This document shows positions 1-6,892 of a DNA stretch of 8,741 bases, piece after piece. Each line of letters begins with the position of its first letter. Position 1 is the first letter of the stretch. Source of the DNA: Elusimicrobiota bacterium (lineage in GTDB: Bacteria; Elusimicrobiota; Endomicrobiia; Endomicrobiales; Endomicrobiaceae); assembly GCA_031282945.1 (NCBI GenBank), contig JAITCX010000137.1, positions 1-8,741 on the forward strand. Direction: 5' to 3'. The translations under genes and the position numbers were made by a program. The notes under the pieces were generated by a model. The model saw only the letters and a program-made list of their open reading frames with translations. It searched no databases and was not told the origin of the DNA.

Positions 1-138
1 CAAAAAGGAAAAAGCTTCTATATGGCAAGCGAGGAAAGCGCTATCCGCATTATTTGCCCACAAGTTGATAAGGTCTGGTCTTTGCGAGGCGGCAATCCAT
101 TTATTGTTAAGTTAGAGCCGGAGGCGCAAAAATGTTAA
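1..138 (+). CDS. Glutamate synthase glutamine amidotransferase subunit (class II), C-terminal end only
   Basis: Only the last 45 codons are in the window, in frame from base 1 to the TAA at 136-138. The visible peptide contains 'YMASEESAIR' followed by 'VDKVWSLRGGNPFIVKL'. This resembles the C-terminal end of the stand-alone class II amidotransferase subunit (GlxB type) of archaeal-type glutamate synthases, where a 'SSEEAAIR ... DRVW.PRGGEP' pattern is usual. By family knowledge the full protein hydrolyses glutamine with an N-terminal cysteine and passes ammonia to the FMN subunit; the catalytic part lies outside the window. The stop overlaps the start of the FMN subunit by 7 bases (132-138), which supports co-expression. 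The assignment rests on a short tail plus very strong gene context. Confidence 0.8.
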   Translation, partial: QKGKSFYMASEESAIRIICPQVDKVWSLRGGNPFIVKLEPEAQKC

Positions 139-1634
139 ACCTTGTAACCCCAACTTTTGAAGTTTGCAGAGATGAAAATAAATGTATTCAATGCAAGGTT
201 TGCGCCAAGCAGTGCGCAAATTTAGTGCATTCTTATGACCCAGAAGACAATGTAATGCGCGCTGATGATTCCAAATGCGTGGACTGCCATAGATGCGTTG
301 TGTTATGTCCTACTAAAGCTTTAAAGATTAAAAAGTTTGGGCTGGAATTTAGAAAAAATGCAAATTGGACTGAGGACGCTATAAAAGATATTTACCGCCA
401 AGCTCAAAGCGGCGGCGTTTTGCTTGCCAGTATGGGAAATCCAAAACCCTTTCCAATTTATTGGGATAAAATGCTGTTAAATGCAAGCCAAGTTACTAAT
501 CCCTCAATAGATCCTTTGCGCGAACCTATGGAAACCCGCGTTTTAATCGGCAGAAAACCCGACAAGCTTGAGTATGCCCCAGACGGCAGGCTTTTGACAA
601 AACTGCCTCCCCAAGTTGAACTAAAAATTCCCATAATGTTTTCGGCGATGAGCTACGGCTCAATTTCAAGAAATGCTCACGAATCTCTTGCCCGAGCGGC
701 AACGGAACTCGGCATATGTTATAACACCGGCGAGGGCGGTTTAAACAAAGATTTTTATAAGTATGGCAAAAATACAATTGTGCAAGTAGCTTCAGGCCGT
801 TTTGGAGTGCATAAAGATTATTTAAATGCAGGCGCGGCTATTGAAATTAAAATCGGCCAAGGCGCCAAGCCCGGTATCGGCGGACATTTGCCGGGAGAAA
901 AAGTTGACGAGGATGTCTCAAGCACGAGAATGATTCCTGTCGGCTCGGATGCGATTTCGCCGGCGCCTCATCATGACATTTATTCAATTGAAGATTTGCG
1001 CCAACTCATATATTCTTTGAAAGAAGCGACTAATTATAAAAAACCAGTATTTGTAAAAATTGCGGCGGTTCATAATTGCGCCGCCATTGCCTCCGGCATA
1101 GCGCGGGCGGGGGCTGACGCAATTGTAGTGGACGGATTTAGAGGAGGCACGGGCGCGGCTCCCGCAAGAATTAGAGATAATGTTGGAATTCCAATAGAAT
1201 TGGCGCTTGCGGCAATAGATGAGAGATTGCGCCAAGAAAATATTAGAAACGAGATCTCATTGATTGCGGCCGGCTCAATAAGAAACAGCGCTGATATTGT
1301 CAAGGCTGTCGCTCTTGGAGCGGATGCGGTGTATATCGCCTCGGCGGCTTTGATTGCGTTGGGCTGCCATATGTGCCATGCCTGTTCGGCGGGCAAATGC
1401 AATTGGGGAATTGCAACGCAGGTTCCAGAATTGGTTAGACGCTTAAATCCAGATATTATGTATAAGAGGCTTATAAATTTAGTTACCGCTTGGAATCATG
1501 AAATATGCGAAATTTTGGGCGGTATGGGTATCAATGCAATAGATAGTTTGAGAGGAAACAAATTGATGCTGCGCGGTTTGGGTTTAAATGAAACGGAATT
1601 AAAAGTTTTGGGCATCAAATATGCCGGTCAATAA
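132..1634 (+). CDS. Glutamate synthase FMN/iron-sulfur core subunit, GltB-like central and FMN domains (500 aa)
   Basis: This is the catalytic core of a split glutamate synthase, expected to reductively aminate 2-oxoglutarate to glutamate on FMN in the cytoplasm. The N-terminus carries two CxxCxxCxxxC [4Fe-4S] motifs (Cys18-21-24-28 and Cys49-52-55-59). The FMN (beta/alpha)8 domain follows, with 'MSYGSIS' near 173-179, 'EGG' 201-203, 'KIGQGAKPGIGG' 240-251, 'SPAPHHDIYSIEDL' 276-289, 'GGTGAAP' 338-344 and 'AGS' 380-382. Cys412, 415, 418 and 423 lie in the 'GCHMCHAC....C.WGIATQ' segment that corresponds to the [3Fe-4S] site of GltB. The amidotransferase and GXGXG domains of bacterial GltB are absent here and are encoded by separate neighbours. 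At 500 aa it fits the archaeal-type (GlxD) form. A GGAGG Shine-Dalgarno at 120-124 sits 7 bases before the ATG. Paralogues described simply as 'glutamate synthase-related' exist, so the substrate is inferred from the full operon. Confidence 0.93.
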   Translation: MLNLVTPTFEVCRDENKCIQCKVCAKQCANLVHSYDPEDNVMRADDSKCVDCHRCVVLCPTKALKIKKFGLEFRKNANWTEDAIKDIYRQAQSGGVLLASMGNPKPFPIYWDKMLLNASQVTNPSIDPLREPMETRVLIGRKPDKLEYAPDGRLLTKLPPQVELKIPIMFSAMSYGSISRNAHESLARAATELGICYNTGEGGLNKDFYKYGKNTIVQVASGRFGVHKDYLNAGAAIEIKIGQGAKPGIGGHLPGEKVDEDVSSTRMIPVGSDAISPAPHHDIYSIEDLRQLIYSLKEATNYKKPVFVKIAAVHNCAAIASGIARAGADAIVVDGFRGGTGAAPARIRDNVGIPIELALAAIDERLRQENIRNEISLIAAGSIRNSADIVKAVALGADAVYIASAALIALGCHMCHACSAGKCNWGIATQVPELVRRLNPDIMYKRLINLVTAWNHEICEILGGMGINAIDSLRGNKLMLRGLGLNETELKVLGIKYAGQ

Positions 1635-1653
1635 TTAATGAAATTTTTATGCC

Positions 1654-1658
1654 AGAGG
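1654..1658 (+). promoter_or_regulatory. Ribosome binding site deciding the polyferredoxin start
   Basis: AGAGG ends 5 bases before the ATG at 1664. The alternative in-frame ATG at 1649 is preceded only by an A/T stretch with no Shine-Dalgarno-like sequence, so 1664 is the better start. Confidence 0.7.
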
Positions 1659-1663
1659 TATTT

Positions 1664-2107
1664 ATGAAAAAAGTTTATCCGCTTGAGGACAAATGTTTAG
1701 GATGCGGTTTATGCGAGGTTTACTGCAGAACGGCTCATTCAAAAAGTAAAGATATAGTTAAAGCCCATAAAAGAGAAACTACATTTTCAGCTATAACCAT
1801 AGAGGAAGTATTGACCCCTAAAACTATAAAATATTTTGCGCTTTCCTGCCGCCACTGCACAGATCCAAAATGCATAATGGCATGCATTTCAGGAGCAATG
1901 TTTAAAGATAAAGACGGAATAGTTAAAAATGATAAAAATAGGTGTATAGGATGTTTATCCTGTCTATTGGTATGTCCTTTTGGCGCAATTAAAAAAGGGG
2001 CGGACGGCAAAGCTGTTTCCAAATGCGATTTGTGCATAGAATTAGAGGAACCCGCCTGCGTTGCAAATTGTCCAAATGAAGCTTTGAAATTGGAGAACGT
2101 TAAATGA
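1664..2107 (+). CDS. 16-cysteine polyferredoxin, HycB/CooF/DmsB-like electron-transfer subunit (147 aa)
   Basis: A small cytoplasmic iron-sulfur protein with four cysteine groups: Cys11-14-17-21, Cys62-65-70-74, Cys94-97-100-104 and Cys121-124-132-136. This 4 x 4 pattern, with 'CRHCTDPKCIMAC', 'CIGCLSCLLVCPFGAI' and 'CDLC.......CVANCP', is the layout of four-cluster ferredoxin subunits such as HycB, CooF and DmsB. No signal peptide or membrane segment is seen, so it is not an exported DmsB-type protein. Lying between the FMN core and the FAD oxidoreductase, it probably wires electrons between them. The start at 1664 is preferred over the in-frame ATG at 1649 because of its Shine-Dalgarno. The stop TGA overlaps the next ATG (ATGA, 2104-2107). 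The number of clusters is inferred from cysteine spacing. Confidence 0.92.
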   Translation: MKKVYPLEDKCLGCGLCEVYCRTAHSKSKDIVKAHKRETTFSAITIEEVLTPKTIKYFALSCRHCTDPKCIMACISGAMFKDKDGIVKNDKNRCIGCLSCLLVCPFGAIKKGADGKAVSKCDLCIELEEPACVANCPNEALKLENVK

Positions 2108-3357
2108 AATGCTTAATAATAGGAAACGGCGCCGCGGGCATTAATGCGGCGGCGGCAATTAGAGAGAAAAATAAACATGCAGGCATTACAATAATTTCGG
2201 ATGAAGGCATTGAAGTTTACGGCAGGCCTTTGATCTCTTATTATTTAAGCGGTAAAGTTTCCTATGAACAAATTTTTTATAAAGGCAAAGATTTTTATAA
2301 CGAGCAGAAAATCCATCTTGACCTCAATACCCATATCGCCCAAATAAATCTCAAAGAAAAAATTGCAGTTTCCACTGACGGCAAAACTTTCCCCTATGAC
2401 AAATTGCTTTTGGCAACGGGAAGCGTTCCTTTTATTGCGCCTACAAAAAATTTAACCAATCAAAAAAATGTTTTCACTTTTTTAACTTTTGATCAAGCTG
2501 ACAAAATTAAGCATGCGGTAAAACCGAATTCTAAAGTTGTAATCGTGGGCGGCGGTTTAATAGGATTGAAGGCGGCGGAAGCTCTGCATGGTAAAGTTGG
2601 AAGCATTACAGTTGTAGATTTGGCGGATAGAATTTTAGCTTCGATTTTGGATAAAAGCGCCGCAAACCTCATTGAGAAATTTATATCGAAAAAAGGCATA
2701 AACTTTATTTTAGGTAAGAGCGTTGGGGAAGTCTATGGAGATGAAAATGTCCAGAAGGTAATTTTATCGGATGGGCAGGTTTTGGATTGCGATATTTTGA
2801 TAATTGCAATAGGCGTGCGCCCAAATGTTGAGCTTGCAAAAAATGCAGGTTTGGAAGTTAAACGGGCGATTGTCGTCAATGAAAAAATGCAGACTTCAGA
2901 TCCCGATGTTTATGCGGCGGGCGATTGCGTTCAAACCAGAGAATTGCTATCTAATGAGGAAAAAATTCTAGCTATTATGCCCAATGCCACGGCGCAAGGC
3001 CAAACGGCGGGCTTTAATATGGCGGGGGAAGACATCGCATTAAATCCGTCTACCTCAATGAACGCCATTTCCTTTTTTGGACTGCAGTTGATTTGCGCCG
3101 GTTTAACAGGCGGCCAAGAGGACAATCTTTTTGTGGATGAAAATGAATATAAACTGCGCAGATTAAATATTGCAGATGATACGCTCAAAGGATTTGTTTT
3201 AATAAATGATATTGCGCGGGCTGGAATTTATACCGATTTAATAAAAAATCAAACGAAACTTTCCGAGTTGGAATATGATTTAAAACAACAAGATATCGGT
3301 TTAAATGTGTACAATAAAAAAGAAAGGCATGATAAGTTGTGGGAGATAAATCAATGA
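2104..3357 (+). CDS. FAD/NAD(P)H-dependent oxidoreductase subunit of the glutamate synthase operon (417 aa)
   Basis: A two-Rossmann pyridine nucleotide oxidoreductase. 'GNGAAG' (7-12) is the N-terminal FAD motif, 'LLLATGS' (101-107) is the conserved ATG segment, 'VGGGLIG' (148-154) is the NAD(P)H Rossmann motif, and 'TSDPDVYAAGD' (264-274) is the second FAD contact. A C-terminal domain of about 100 residues follows. No redox CxxxxC pair is present near 'YGRPLISYYLSG' (39-50), so it belongs to the NADH oxidase / nitrite-reductase-N-terminal / rubredoxin-reductase type rather than the disulfide reductases. It probably takes hydride from NAD(P)H and passes electrons through the polyferredoxin to the FMN core, in place of the usual GltD subunit. 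The start overlaps the upstream stop (ATGA) and has GGAGA at 2092-2096, 7 bases upstream. Whether NADH or NADPH is used cannot be told with confidence. Confidence 0.9.
   Translation: MKCLIIGNGAAGINAAAAIREKNKHAGITIISDEGIEVYGRPLISYYLSGKVSYEQIFYKGKDFYNEQKIHLDLNTHIAQINLKEKIAVSTDGKTFPYDKLLLATGSVPFIAPTKNLTNQKNVFTFLTFDQADKIKHAVKPNSKVVIVGGGLIGLKAAEALHGKVGSITVVDLADRILASILDKSAANLIEKFISKKGINFILGKSVGEVYGDENVQKVILSDGQVLDCDILIIAIGVRPNVELAKNAGLEVKRAIVVNEKMQTSDPDVYAAGDCVQTRELLSNEEKILAIMPNATAQGQTAGFNMAGEDIALNPSTSMNAISFFGLQLICAGLTGGQEDNLFVDENEYKLRRLNIADDTLKGFVLINDIARAGIYTDLIKNQTKLSELEYDLKQQDIGLNVYNKKERHDKLWEINQ
3341..3345 (+). promoter_or_regulatory. Ribosome binding site deciding the GXGXG subunit start
   Basis: GGGAG lies 8 bases before the ATG at 3354. 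An in-frame GTG at 3339 would leave this sequence inside the coding region, so 3354 is preferred. That start also gives an ATGA overlap identical to the one at 2104. Confidence 0.7.
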
Positions 3358-4088
3358 AAACTATAAATGCTTTAAATATAAAATATAAAGAATTAAATGA
3401 AATTATAAGGGAATCTATCTCCCGCCACAAAGAAATAGAACTAAACAATATTTTCGGCCAACGGTATATCGGCGCCGCTTTACCCAAAGGCGTTAAAATT
3501 ATAATCAACGGGACCCCCGGCAATGATATGGGGGCTTATATGGACGGCGCGGAACTTGAAGTATTTGCAAACGCTCAAGACGCTGTGGGCAATACAATGA
3601 ATGACGGCAAAATAATTATCCATGGAAATTGCGGCGATACCGCGGGCTACGCTATGCGCGGCGGAGCCATTTATGTTGAGAATAATGTGGGTTACCGCGT
3701 GGGCATCCATATGAAAGAATATCAAGATATGAAACCTTTGATTGTCATCGGCGGGCGCGCCGGGGATTTTTTAGGTGAGTATATGGCGGGGGGCGCCATA
3801 ATTGTTTTGGGGTTAAATGTTAAGGACGAACATTTGACGGGACGTTTTTGCGCAACGGGAATGCATGGCGGCAGCATTTATATGGCTAAACCTGTAGAAA
3901 AATTTGATTTAGGCAAAGAAGCTTCGGTCGTTGAGCTGACGGATGAGGATATTGTATTTTTAAGAAAACATATAGCTGAATACGGAAAATATTTTAAAAA
4001 GGACATCACTCAAATTGACCCTGCGGCTTTTGTTAAGTATCGCGCCATAAACAAAAATCCCTATAAAAATATTTATTATAAACTTTAG
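3354..4088 (+). CDS. Glutamate synthase GXGXG (beta-helix) subunit (244 aa)
   Basis: This corresponds to the C-terminal alpha-subunit domain of bacterial GltB, a right-handed beta-helix also found in FwdC/FmdC-type proteins, and appears here as a separate protein (GlxC type). Glycine-rich coils repeat at roughly 20-residue spacing: 'GNDMGAYMDGA' (56-66), 'GNTMNDGKIIIHGNCGDTAG' (79-98), 'MRGGAIYVENNVGYRVGIHM' (101-120), 'GGRAGDFLGEYMAGGAIIVLG' (133-153) and 'GMHGGSIYM' (169-177). The domain is structural: it holds the amidotransferase and synthase sites in register and has no catalytic residues of its own. The upstream stop overlaps its ATG by 4 bases. It closes the five-gene operon; 60 bases follow before mnmG. 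Confidence 0.92.
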   Translation: MKTINALNIKYKELNEIIRESISRHKEIELNNIFGQRYIGAALPKGVKIIINGTPGNDMGAYMDGAELEVFANAQDAVGNTMNDGKIIIHGNCGDTAGYAMRGGAIYVENNVGYRVGIHMKEYQDMKPLIVIGGRAGDFLGEYMAGGAIIVLGLNVKDEHLTGRFCATGMHGGSIYMAKPVEKFDLGKEASVVELTDEDIVFLRKHIAEYGKYFKKDITQIDPAAFVKYRAINKNPYKNIYYKL

Positions 4089-4114
4089 TTTTTTAATGTA
4101 TTAATTTAGTCGGG

Positions 4115-4132
4115 GCTGCGGTTTTTTGCAGC
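4115..4132 (+). other. Short hairpin between the glutamate synthase operon and mnmG
   Basis: GCTGC (4115-4119) pairs with GCAGC (4128-4132) around an 8-base loop that contains the only T run. No T tract follows the stem, so it is not a convincing terminator. It lies 16 bases upstream of the mnmG start and could be an attenuating or spacing structure, or chance. No clear promoter is visible in 4089-4148, so mnmG may be transcribed partly by readthrough. Confidence 0.3.
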
Positions 4133-4137
4133 TTGAT

Positions 4138-4143
4138 AGGAGA
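4138..4143 (+). promoter_or_regulatory. Ribosome binding site deciding the mnmG start
   Basis: AGGAGA sits 5 bases before the ATG at 4149. An in-frame TTG immediately upstream (4146) is only 2 bases from it, too close for normal initiation, so the ATG is chosen. Confidence 0.8.
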
Positions 4144-4148
4144 AGTTG

Positions 4149-6050
4149 ATGGACAAAATTTATGATGTAATTGTGGTTGGGGCTGGACATGCAGGATGCG
4201 AAGCGGCGCTGGCAAGCGCTAGAATGGGATTAAATACTTTAATGGTCACAATAAACGTGGATGCGGTTGCGCGCATGGCTTGCAACCCTGCGATAGGCGG
4301 CGTGGCAAAAGGCCAGATGGTAACAGAGATAGATGCTATGGGCGGTCAGATGGGCATCCTCACCGATAAGACGGGTATTCAGTTTAAAATGTTAAACGCT
4401 TCCAAAGGCCCGGCGGTTTGGTCGCCGAGGGCGCAATGCGATAGAGGTCTGTATTCAATGATGATGGGCTTGGCATTGCAGCAGCAGGAAAATTTGGATA
4501 TTCTGCAATCGGAAGTTTCGGCGATAAATGTTAAAAATAGAAAAGTGTGCGGAATAAAAATTGTAACAGGCGAGGATATTGCGGCGCATTCGGTTGTCAT
4601 AACCACCGGCACATTTTTGGATGGACGCATTTATTTAGGCAAAGATTATTTTCCCGGCGGTCGATTTAACGAGCGCAACGCTTCATTTTTATCTAAGTCT
4701 TTGGAGTCGGATTGCGGTTTGCAACTGGGCAGATTTAAGACCACGACTGTGCCGAGAATAAACAGCAATTCTATAGATTATTCTAAAATGGATGAACAGC
4801 CGGGCGATGAAAACCCCCTTCCTTTTTCACATTTCACTGATGTTCCAAGTTGGCGGGCAGGGCTTAATCAAGTTTCCTGTTATCTCACCCACACCAATGC
4901 GCAAACCCATAAAATTGTAGCCGACAGCCTTCAACTCTCGTCAATAGATATTGGCGAAAGCAATAGCAAAAGTCCGCGTTATTGTCCCGCTATTGAGGAA
5001 AAAGTTGAGCGTTATCCGCAAAAAAACAGCCATCAAGTTTTTGTAGAACCAGAAGGCAGGCTCACCAATGAAGTTTATTTAAATGGACTTTTTACAGGCA
5101 TACCTTTTGACGTTCAACAAAAGATGATAAATTCTATTGCGGGGTTGGAACATGCCAAAGTTATTAGATACGGTTATGCGATTGAATATGATTATTCTTC
5201 TCCTCTGCAAATTAAAAAGAACCTTGAAACAAAAAGTGTGAGAGGTTTGTTTTTGGCAGGTCAAATTAACGGTACCACAGGGTATGAGGAGGCGGCTTCG
5301 CAAGGGTTTGTGGCGGGGGTCAATGCAGCATTGTATGTGAGGGGCGAGGAGCCGTTTATTTTGCAGAGATATGAATCTTATATAGGAATTTTAATTGACG
5401 ATATTACGTCTAAAGGGATGGATGAACCTTATAGAATGTTTACCTCGCGGGCGGAATACAGGCTTTCTATAAGAAATGACAATGCGGATTTGCGTTTAAT
5501 GGAAAAGGGTTATAAGCTGGGGCTTATTAATGATGCGCAAATGAAAAAATTTGAGGTCTATAAAAAAGCGATACGGATTTTAGAGGAAGGATCAGACGAA
5601 CCGCTTCCTACTCCAGCGGAGCTTGCGCCATGGACTATGCAAAAAGTTGAGCAGGAATACCGCATTTGCAAAAAGTATAAAGGTTATATTCAAATTCAAG
5701 ATAAACTTTTAAATAAAGTTAATAAGTATAGCGACAGGCATATACCGCGCGGCTTTGATTATGACAAGCTTCCTTCGCTTTCTGCGGAAACGAGAGAGCG
5801 GCTTAAATTTCATTTACCTGAGACAATTTCGGAAATGATAAAGCTGCCGTCAATTAGGCCTTCCGATATTGCGATTGTGGCAATTGCGCTTGACAAAATA
5901 AGAGATGCAAAAATACTGGCTAAGAAAATAGAGGAAAATGAGGAACAGAGATTATTGCATCAGCAGGATATTGAGTATGAAAAAATTGATGAAAGCGCTG
6001 AGGATTTAGAAGTTGCGCAAGAAATTGAGACGGAAAATGAAAAAGAATAA
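4149..6050 (+). CDS. mnmG: tRNA uridine-5-carboxymethylaminomethyl modification enzyme MnmG (GidA) (633 aa)
   Basis: MnmG acts with the GTPase MnmE to install the (carboxymethyl)aminomethyl group on U34 of tRNAs reading split codon boxes, using FAD and methylene-tetrahydrofolate. Evidence includes the FAD motif 'GAGHAG' (11-16), 'ACNPAIGG' with Cys45 and 'YCPAIEEK' with Cys279 (matching catalytic E. coli Cys47 and Cys277), 'GQINGTTGYEEAASQG' (371-386), 'PYRMFTSRAEYRL' (427-439), 'DNADLRL' (444-450) and 'YKGYIQIQ' (510-517). Three oddities stand out. The usual 'LKTGTPPR' reads 'FKTTTVPR' (196-203). The segment between DNADLRL and YxGYI is about 35-40 residues shorter than I recall for E. coli. 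The protein ends in a roughly 50-residue Glu-rich tail (about 583-633). The expected fold and active site are otherwise intact. Neither mnmE nor rsmG is adjacent; a 49-base gap separates it from the next gene. Confidence 0.96.
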   Translation: MDKIYDVIVVGAGHAGCEAALASARMGLNTLMVTINVDAVARMACNPAIGGVAKGQMVTEIDAMGGQMGILTDKTGIQFKMLNASKGPAVWSPRAQCDRGLYSMMMGLALQQQENLDILQSEVSAINVKNRKVCGIKIVTGEDIAAHSVVITTGTFLDGRIYLGKDYFPGGRFNERNASFLSKSLESDCGLQLGRFKTTTVPRINSNSIDYSKMDEQPGDENPLPFSHFTDVPSWRAGLNQVSCYLTHTNAQTHKIVADSLQLSSIDIGESNSKSPRYCPAIEEKVERYPQKNSHQVFVEPEGRLTNEVYLNGLFTGIPFDVQQKMINSIAGLEHAKVIRYGYAIEYDYSSPLQIKKNLETKSVRGLFLAGQINGTTGYEEAASQGFVAGVNAALYVRGEEPFILQRYESYIGILIDDITSKGMDEPYRMFTSRAEYRLSIRNDNADLRLMEKGYKLGLINDAQMKKFEVYKKAIRILEEGSDEPLPTPAELAPWTMQKVEQEYRICKKYKGYIQIQDKLLNKVNKYSDRHIPRGFDYDKLPSLSAETRERLKFHLPETISEMIKLPSIRPSDIAIVAIALDKIRDAKILAKKIEENEEQRLLHQQDIEYEKIDESAEDLEVAQEIETENEKE

Positions 6051-6099
6051 ATGAGTTTGAATGCGGCGTTTTGAGGAGAATTTTTAAGAATATAAAGTT

Positions 6100-6297
6100 A
6101 TGAGCATAAAGTTAATAAAGAAAATTATCGTATTGGTGTTTGTCATAGATATTGCGTTAGGCATTTTAATTTTTTGGCGGGCGGGGTTTGGCGCGGGAGT
6201 TGTGAGCGTTGCGGTTTTGTTTTGGATAAATATTATTTTTTACATAACGATTATTAAAATGGAGAGAAAAAAGAAATGGACAAATCTAAAAAAGTAA
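6100..6297 (+). CDS. Small two-helix membrane protein, function unknown (65 aa)
   Basis: Not recognised. The protein is hydrophobic, with predicted membrane helices at about 8-26 and 30-52, joined by a short turn containing 'WRAGFGAG', and a basic C-terminal tail ('KMERKKKWTNLKK'). The lysines at 4, 7 and 8 and the basic tail suggest that both ends are cytoplasmic. An in-frame stop at 6085-6087 means the ATG at 6100 is the earliest start. It lacks a well-spaced Shine-Dalgarno: the nearest, GAGGAG at 6073-6078, is 21 bases away. Its last 22 bases overlap the next small gene. Support for it being real comes from the clear helical-hairpin composition and its place in an overlapping gene run. Confidence 0.65.
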   Translation: MSIKLIKKIIVLVFVIDIALGILIFWRAGFGAGVVSVAVLFWINIIFYITIIKMERKKKWTNLKK

Positions 6298-6491
6298 ATT
6301 TGTTTAAGTATATGTCTGTTATAAGCATTGCTTGCGGAGTGGTGGGGATATTTTTTTTGTTGAGGGGTTTGAGGATAGCTGGGTTAATTTTGGTAGGCGT
6401 GTGGGCTGCGCTTTATATTGCAACTAAGGTTTTGCTTATATCTATGAAAAAGGTCAAGGAGGGCGGAAATGGATTTTCTCAAAATGGCTAA
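6276..6491 (+). CDS. Small two-helix membrane protein, function unknown (71 aa)
   Basis: Not recognised. Predicted membrane helices lie at about 13-29 and 33-56, again with a short basic turn ('LRGLRIAG') and a basic stretch after the second helix ('SMKKVKEGG'). Length, topology and the 'I.IA.G' start of helix 1 resemble the preceding 65-aa protein, so the pair may be diverged tandem duplicates, although identity is low. GGAGAG at 6261-6266 lies 9 bases before the ATG, inside the upstream gene. The last 23 bases overlap ybaB, and the Shine-Dalgarno of ybaB lies within this gene's C-terminal codons. Co-translation with ybaB is likely; a functional link is not shown. Confidence 0.7.
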   Translation: MDKSKKVNLFKYMSVISIACGVVGIFFLLRGLRIAGLILVGVWAALYIATKVLLISMKKVKEGGNGFSQNG

Positions 6492-6762
6492 AGATGCTGT
6501 TGCTATGCGGTCTAAAATGGCGGAAATGGATAAGGCGCTGCGGGGGCAGGTTGTGGAGACGGAAAGCGCAAATATAAGAATAAAGTTAAATGCAAAAAAT
6601 GAGTTTTTGGAAATAAATTTGCCCGATGAATTTTTTTCTCAAGATAAAGAAAAATCCCAAAAGCAATTGATAAAAGCTGTAAATGAAGCGATATCTAAAG
6701 CTCAAAATATTATGGCGGGGGAAGTTAAGAAAATTGCAGGCAATATGAAACTGCCGATGTAA
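6469..6762 (+). CDS. ybaB: YbaB/EbfC family nucleoid-associated DNA-binding protein (97 aa)
   Basis: Members of this family are small dimeric DNA-binding proteins that coat or bridge the nucleoid. The protein shows the expected layout: an N-terminal helix rich in Met, Lys and Glu (1-28), a central beta-sheet segment 'VVETESANIRIKLNAKNEFLEINL' (28-51, in place of the usual 'VEGEAGGGAVKVTVNGKGEV'), a C-terminal helix 'QLIKAVNEAISKAQNIMAGEVKKI' (66-89) and the terminal 'GNMKLP' signature. The length (97 aa) is normal. The glycine-rich turn usual in the central strand is replaced by 'ESANIRI'. A strong AAGGAGG at 6456-6462, 6 bases upstream, sets the start. The gene usually lies between dnaX and recR; here it follows two membrane mini-proteins instead. 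Confidence 0.85.
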   Translation: MDFLKMAKDAVAMRSKMAEMDKALRGQVVETESANIRIKLNAKNEFLEINLPDEFFSQDKEKSQKQLIKAVNEAISKAQNIMAGEVKKIAGNMKLPM

Positions 6763-6827
6763 TGAGGATCTTGTAAGAAAAAATAAAACAACATTGATTT
6801 TAGAAAATAAACAAAAATAACGATTAT

Positions 6828-6862
6828 AAAAAGGGATAGAAAATATTTTCTATCCCTTTTTT
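6828..6862 (+). terminator. Rho-independent terminator after ybaB, probably bidirectional
   Basis: A perfect 17-bp inverted repeat (6828-6844 with 6845-6861) has no spacer. Its core GGGATAG...CTATCCC is followed by TTTTTT at 6857-6862. The five A residues at 6828-6832 give an equivalent T run on the other strand, so it could also stop leftward transcription. It ends the mnmG-ybaB transcript. Confidence 0.92.
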
Positions 6863-6892
6863 ATGGGTTTTTGCGGCGCTTTTTGCTTAGAT

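Noticed and set aside
1070..1402. 110-codon minus-strand frame opposite the FMN subunit
   Set aside because: Its alanine-rich sequence is the complement of the glycine/alanine-rich FMN-binding region; no independent coding evidence.
4115..4132. Possible terminator between the GXGXG gene and mnmG
   Set aside because: The stem is only 5 bp, the T run is in the loop rather than after the stem, and the sequence runs straight into the mnmG ribosome site.
6051..6074. Seven-codon frame (MSLNAAF) directly after mnmG
   Set aside because: No ribosome site of its own and too short to judge; its stop touching GAGGAG may be chance.
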